Part shown: positions 58,427-64,000 of the stretch, one piece after another
Position numbering within the stretch: the first letter of the stretch is position 1
Layout: each line of letters starts with the position of its first letter
Source: Owenia fusiformis
Lineage: Eukaryota > Annelida > Polychaeta > Sabellida > Oweniidae
Direction of reading: 5' to 3'
Length of the DNA stretch: 64,000 nucleotides
Assembly: GCA_903813345.2 (NCBI GenBank)
Contig: CAIIXF020000011.1
Span: 2,072,571-2,136,570 of the forward strand
Position numbers and translations under genes: made by a program
Notes under the pieces: generated by a model
Seen by the model: only the letters and a program-made list of their open reading frames with translations
Told to the model about the DNA's origin: nothing
Database searches by the model: none

Positions 58427-58682
58427 TACATGACACCATAAATCATAAAATCTTGGTATTTTTTCCTTAAATAATGTTAAGACAATTATTTACATACATT
58501 TTTGAAAAAGTACAATTGTTTCAATCATTATCAATTGATTATGCCACTCATAGAATACCCCTATGAATTCATTACGGTAATCTTGAAAAATCAGATTAAA
58601 TTCAACTGGACAAAAGTACTGATAATAAGCCAAATGTAAATAAGCAGAGCTACTTTAAATTAATAGGAAGGGAAATTGAAAT

Positions 58683-59225
58683 AGATGAGCCAAAATAAAA
58701 GTGAGGCAAAATACAGGTGAGGCAAAATACAAATGAGGCAGAATACATGTACGACAAAATACAAATGAGGCAAAATACAGAGGAGGCAAAATACAGGTAA
58801 GGCAAAATACAAATGAGGCAAAATACAGAGGAGGCAAAATACAGGTAAGGCAAAATACAGAAGAGGCAAAATACAAGTGAGGTAAAATATATAGGTGAGG
58901 AAAAATACAGAGGAGGCAAAATACAAAGGAGGCAAAATACAAGTGAGGCAAAATACAGAAGAGGCAAAATACAGGTACGGCAAAATACAGGTGAGGCAAA
59001 ATACAGAGGAGGCAAAATACAGAGGAGGCAAAATACAGATTTGACAAAATACAAGTGAGGCAAAATACAGAGGAAGAAAAATACGGGTTTGGCAAAATAC
59101 AGGTGAGGCAAAATACAGATTAGGCAAAATATGGATGAGGCAAAATACAGATTATTCAAAATACAAGTGAAGCAAAATACAAGTGAGGAAAAATACAGGT
59201 GAGCCAAAATATAGATGAGGCAACT
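58683..59225. repeat. Minisatellite, 16-bp unit GAGGCAAAATACAGGT, ~33 copies
   Basis: Units vary mainly at the last three bases. Because 16 is not a multiple of 3 and the unit has no stop in any minus frame, all three minus frames are open for 146-185 codons and encode the same 16-residue cycle (Leu/Tyr/Phe/Cys-rich). This explains the long frames without invoking a gene. Confidence 0.95.
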
Positions 59226-59397
59226 TTGAATAGCAAGGCAGAATTCATTCTCATGTGGTGGCTATCAGAGCATCATTGTTTAACTATTTTCAGTATTATA
59301 AATTCATATATTTAAATATTGAATAATATATTTATATAGTTTAAAACCGTTGTGTATGTGCATTAGTTATCATAATATTGATGTACGTATAATAAAA
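59226..59397. other. Spacer before the duplicated block
   Basis: AT-rich, no feature. The left edge of block copy 2 (59398) cannot be fixed, because the first copy is cut by the window start. Confidence 0.4.
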
Positions 59398-59934
59398 TAA
59401 TTTTATAGAACACAACCACATCCCCTCCACCTGCCTCACTATGGGCGTGTTATATGTGTGGCATAACCCAGAGTGCGCATCAATATACATTTCTTTACAA
59501 AATACATGTTTATCACCAGAATAATATTAAAATACATGATGACGAAGTTCATCGGGTAGGTTACTTGATCCATAACAAAAATATTCTTAATTGGTACTAC
59601 CCAAAATGGTGAAATTAAAAGTAACTTTTGTTATGGGTCAAACGTCAAACTCATTACGACATATATTTGTGCTTTCAGGAGATACAAATGGGACTATAGA
59701 ACTTGACAATGTTCTGGTGCTCTATATGAGGTAGGCAATGCCATATATGATATACAAAGCTCTAGGAGAAAATGTATGCGACCAAGATGAAGTTTTACAG
59801 TATGCAAAATTAGTTGGGCGGACTTGTTGTAAACGCATGCTATTATACAGGTCCTAAATTCATGTTATTTCAAGGACAATTTGTCGCAAATAACAAGTTA
59901 TTCCCAATGATGCCATGTATGCAATATATGATTG

Positions 59935-61235
59935 TGCTATTCAATACAATGGACTTATAATTTTGCACAATGAACTGTTGTTCAGTACAATAATAGTAGT
60001 GAATAATACAATAAATTCATAGTTCTGTACATTGCATTTCAGAATGATTATGTTGCATACAATACACTTATAGTTTTACACACTACATTGTTTTTCAGTT
60101 CAATAAACCCATACTTTTGTACAATAGATTGCATTTCAGAATGATTATATCTCATACAATACACTTATAGTTCTGCACATTACATTGTTGTAGTACAATA
60201 ATATTAATGGTTAAAACAATAAATTCATAGTTTTGTACTATGCATTGCATTTCAGAATGATTGTGATTCATACAATGCACTTATAGTTCTGCACATTACA
60301 TTGTTGTTTAGTACAATAAATGCATAGTTTTGTACAATAAATTGCATATCAGAATGATTATGTTTCATACAATGCACTTATATCGTTACATTGTTGTAGT
60401 ACAATAATGTTAATGATTAATACAATAAACATATAGTTTTGTACAATAAATTACATTTCAGAATAACTATATTTCATACAATACACTTATAGCTCTAAAT
60501 TGTTGTAGTACAATAACGTTAATGATTAATACATTTAACACATAGTTTTGACCAAAATATTGCATTTCAGAATGATTATGTTTCGTACAATGCACTTCTA
60601 GTTCTGCAAATTACATTGTTGTTCAGTACAATAAAGGCATAGTTTTGTACAATAGATTGCATTTTAGAATGATTATGTTTCGTACAATGCACTTCTAGTT
60701 CTGCAAATTACATTGTTGTTCAGTACAATAAAGACATAGTTTTGTACAATAAATTGCATTTCAGAGTGATTTTGTTTCATTTAATACACTTATAGCTCTA
60801 CATTGTTTTAGTACAATAATGTTAATGATTAATACAATAAACACATAGTTTTGTACAATAAATTGCATTTCAGAAATGATTATGTCTCATACAATACACT
60901 CATGCAATACATTGTTGTTCAGTACAATAAACTCATAGTTTGTACAATGAATTGCATTTCAGAATGATTATGTTTCATGCAATACACTTATACTTCTGCA
61001 AATTGCATTGTTGTTCAGAACAATAAACTCGTCGTGTTGGACAATACGTCTTATTTCGAATGATTGTGTTTGTATGATTCATATAATAAATTCGGAGTTC
61101 TGTACAATGCATTGTTATTTAATTATGCTTTATAAAATATACTTATAGTTCTGAACAATAAATTGCTAATGATTTATACAATAAACTAATAGTTTTGTAC
61201 AGTACATTGCATTCAATCAAATTTATGTTTTATAC
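59935..61235. repeat. Minisatellite, about 100-bp unit (copy in duplicated block)
   Basis: Second copy of the 540-1840 array with the same unit order and only scattered substitutions. Copy number has not changed, which argues that the block duplication is very young. Confidence 0.9.
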
Positions 61236-61741
61236 AATAATGTATAGTGTGTAAAGCCATTGTTATTGTGAAGTTGTGTAGTTACTACGTTGTTCACACA
61301 ACAATTAATGACTGTTCCACATATTCATTGTTCCATCGCCAGAGTGTTTTGGCACTAGGATATGATAATGTATAGTCATTGTTATTGTAAAGCCATTGTT
61401 ATTGTGAAGTTGTGTAGTTACTACGTTGTTCATACAACAATTAATGACTGTTCCACATATTCATTGTTCAATCGCCAGAGTGTTTTGGCATTAGGATAGG
61501 ATAATGAAAATGTGTGCCTTTGATAGATAGCTTCGTGTTGTTGAAATTGTTGGTCATCTTCTAACTCTCATTTCTTTCATCGGGTTTGGACTGAAACACA
61601 AAGTCAAAATGCAATTTAATGTTTTTGTATTTTAAAATACATCAATTTCGTTCCAAGAATCATCAAATAGATATAATGCCCCTGATTTGCGATTCACCTA
61701 ATGCGTTTTTTACTATTTATACCCCTCCCCCAAAAAGCTAT

Positions 61742-61747
61742 TTTATT
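61742..61747 (-). terminator. Candidate poly(A) signal AATAAA for gene A-prime
   Basis: Same position relative to the stop as in gene A (2347-2352). Sequence motif only. Confidence 0.3.
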
Positions 61748-61931
61748 CTTATACCATGGGCAGAGCAATGTCATGTATATACAGCATATATATCAATCAA
61801 TCTGATCCTGCTAATTCGAATCGAATTGAAATAGCATCATGACTTTTTGTACAATAATAATTATGTGTAATATTGAAGTATCATATACCGTGCAATATTA
61901 ATCTGTTAATTGTCATTGTGTTATATTTACC

Positions 61932-62716
61932 TTATTCTCTGTATGTGATCGTGAATAATTGTCCATCGATATCCCCAACCAGTAAATGTCCATCTTGGTT
62001 TATACAAACAGCCCATGGGTCGGACAAGCCATCACTCTTTGTTAGGAGGTAACTATGGAACATGCCATCAGGGGTGAGTAGTTGTACTCTCTGGTTGCTT
62101 CGGTCTGCTACCACAATGTAGTCCTCCTTATCTGTGTCGACACCACGTGGAAAGTTCAACTGCCCCTCCCCTGATCCATATGTACCATAAGTGAAGAGTA
62201 CTTTGCCATCTGTATCTAACCCTTTTATAGAATGTCCGGCATAGTCACTCACTATAACTACTCCTTTGCTGTTCGTTGTCACATAGAGAGGACGGGTAAA
62301 CTTACCAGGATCAGCGAGTGGTGTTGCATTCCCTGTGTCTTGTTCAACAATATACACCCTGTCTGTGTAATCATCGCATACAACCAACTGACCTGTAGAT
62401 AGTGTAGCAATACCACGTAGATAATATGAAGACCCTGTAACTGTTATGTCGCGTACATGATTACCGTCTGCTGTATAGAAGTAGATTGTACTAGACACAT
62501 CAGTGAATACAAGTTGATCATCACTTGTAACTGTAACATACCAGAATGATCGACCGATATCTTTGATGAGACTATAATCACCGGCATATATCGTTGTGTT
62601 GGCAAAACCTGTTACCACAATATGTCCACTTGATGTTACTGCAAGATCCAGTATTTTGTTTGACCACAGCTGTCTCTTTGCAACAATTGGGATGTTTTTT
62701 AATTTTCCAACGATTA
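61932..62716 (-). CDS. Gene A-prime: second copy of the gene A propeller exon (gene runs off the window)
   Basis: By eye, base-for-base the same as 2537-3321, including acceptor ATTGCAG and the TAA-G-GTAAAT end. The signal/PAN exon would fall near 64078-64381, outside the window. It belongs to the duplicated block 59398-64000. Confidence 0.9.
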
Positions 62717-64000
62717 CTGCAATTACATAAATAAGAAACATATCATAAGTGAATCATGGAATCATGGTGTAATTATATAGTACAAGGATTTCAGATTTAT
62801 TTAAACATCGTATGAAATAAGAATGCTAGAGGATACAAAAAATCTTGGAATGGACTGATTAAAATGTCAAAGTTGTAATTCGGCAAATCATTTAGAAACG
62901 GACAAGGTCGACGTTTTTGATTGATTTTACATTCTTACGTATATCACATCATTACTTTGACACACAGTATTAAGGGCATTTATAAGTAGAATGGGTTGAT
63001 TAAAATGTCAAAGTTGTAATTCGGCAAATCATTTAGAAACGGACAAGGTCGACGTTTTTGATTGGTTCTACATTCTTACGTATATCACATCATTACTTTG
63101 GCACACGGTATTAAGGGCATTTTTAAGTAGACCAAGGCTGGAACCACAAGTAGCTCATTGCGTGATAAAGGCGAGTCTTTGAATATTTATTGTCAATGTG
63201 TTAAAATATCAAAAACGATTGAGAATATAAATTTTCGTCTTCAGGTAAACTCAAGAATTTGAAGAAGAGTTAGAAATAAATCGAAAGGTTGTATTCTCAA
63301 TCATCCATGTTCTTAATAATCATTTTGCAAATTATTTGCTCATACACCCTTGCTCATATATTTGTAATATTTTTATGGAGACTGTTTCACAATGCGGTTA
63401 ACATAATTATATCGAAGTTAACTGTTCATGATAGAGCATTGCACAACACGGTTTGTTTGTCCATGAAGATTGTATTTATGTGTTATCATGGGCTTTAAAG
63501 TGAGAAAAGGGTATGCAACTCTGTGTTATAAACGTGAGAACTCCAATTGAGCAGTGCCATGCTTCCCTTTTTATATTGCAAAACGTATTATATGAATATG
63601 TTTTAGTATTATATTGAATAAAATTCAATTTTCAATATTGTTAAAGCATATAACATGTTCATTCTCATGTAAAAGTAAACAAAAAGACCAATAAGAAAAA
63701 GAGGTATCAAAATGTTCTCTAAAAGTATTGTATTGTGGGTAATTATTCAAGAACACATTCCAATAAAAACATAATTTGTGGGGAAATGTTGATTTCATTA
63801 TTGCCATAATCATGATGTAATCCATTTTGTATTAAATTATCAACACGTATGTAGAGAATCCTGTTTTACAAAATCAGAGTTTAACAAAAACGGTAAGAAC
63901 TAGAAAGAAAAACTCAAAAAGGGCAATCAGTTATAAGTAATGCAAACTCTTAATCAACCAAAACTGTAGAACTTTTAATAATAAAGTATTCTGAGGGAAG

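Larger units (their letters stand above)
59398..64000. repeat. Large duplicated block, copy 2
   Basis: Direct copy of 1-4605 and cut by the window end. One difference (CAG to TAG at the equivalent of base 335) breaks the small open frame of 194-460, showing that frame is not a maintained gene. Confidence 0.95.

Noticed and set aside
58650-59207. Three overlapping long minus frames (146-185 codons), Leu/Phe/Tyr/Cys-rich
   Set aside because: All three arise from the same 16-bp repeat read in different frames; this is a minisatellite, not a membrane protein gene.

Overview
The window is AT-rich (roughly two thirds A+T) animal nuclear DNA. It has short exons with GT..AG introns, secreted multidomain proteins, mariner-type transposons, a LINE, a tRNA-derived SINE, many hairpin MITEs and many minisatellites. 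The mix of PAN/apple, EGF and NHL beta-propeller domains with all-phase-1 introns points to a marine invertebrate, perhaps a lophotrochozoan or an invertebrate deuterostome. The species cannot be told from the sequence.

Genes. All supported genes lie on the minus strand and form a tandem family ending in one large NHL-type beta-propeller exon. Gene A (2537-4986) has 2 exons: signal peptide + PAN domain, then propeller (362 aa). Gene C (29934-37115) has 6 exons: signal peptide, CC-coiled coil, 3 EGF, propeller (466 aa). Gene B (43330-52442) has 5 exons: signal peptide, CC-coiled coil, 2 EGF, propeller (462 aa). A second copy of gene A, A-prime, has its propeller exon at 61932-62716 and runs off the right edge. 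Every internal splice junction I placed is phase 1, and every summed coding length is a multiple of three, which strongly supports the models. The products look like secreted, probably oligomeric (B and C) recognition or matrix proteins. That role is inferred.

Large-scale duplication. Bases 1-4605 recur at 59398-64000, about 99.5% identical by eye, in the same orientation. This is either a recent tandem or segmental duplication with a period near 59.4 kb, or an unresolved haplotype duplication in the assembly.

Intergenic and intronic DNA. 5.5-28.6 kb is essentially gene-free and built of repeats: a fold-back element split by a LINE fragment (5.5-7.6 kb), an 81-bp minisatellite, an array of 18-bp palindromes (8.6-9.0 kb), a dead mariner (12.0-13.3 kb), a 1.86-kb element with perfect 30-bp inverted ends, a seven-copy 350-bp array (16.6-19.2 kb), a 2.8-kb element with internal tandem arrays (21.25-24.05 kb), and a TTAA-flanked MITE with a sister copy at 56.5 kb. 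37.5-43.2 kb holds further arrays and a decayed tyrosine-recombinase gene (39.7-40.0 kb). The introns of gene B carry several transposons. 52.5-59.4 kb is again MITEs and minisatellites, ending in a 16-bp minisatellite that is open in three frames but is not a gene.
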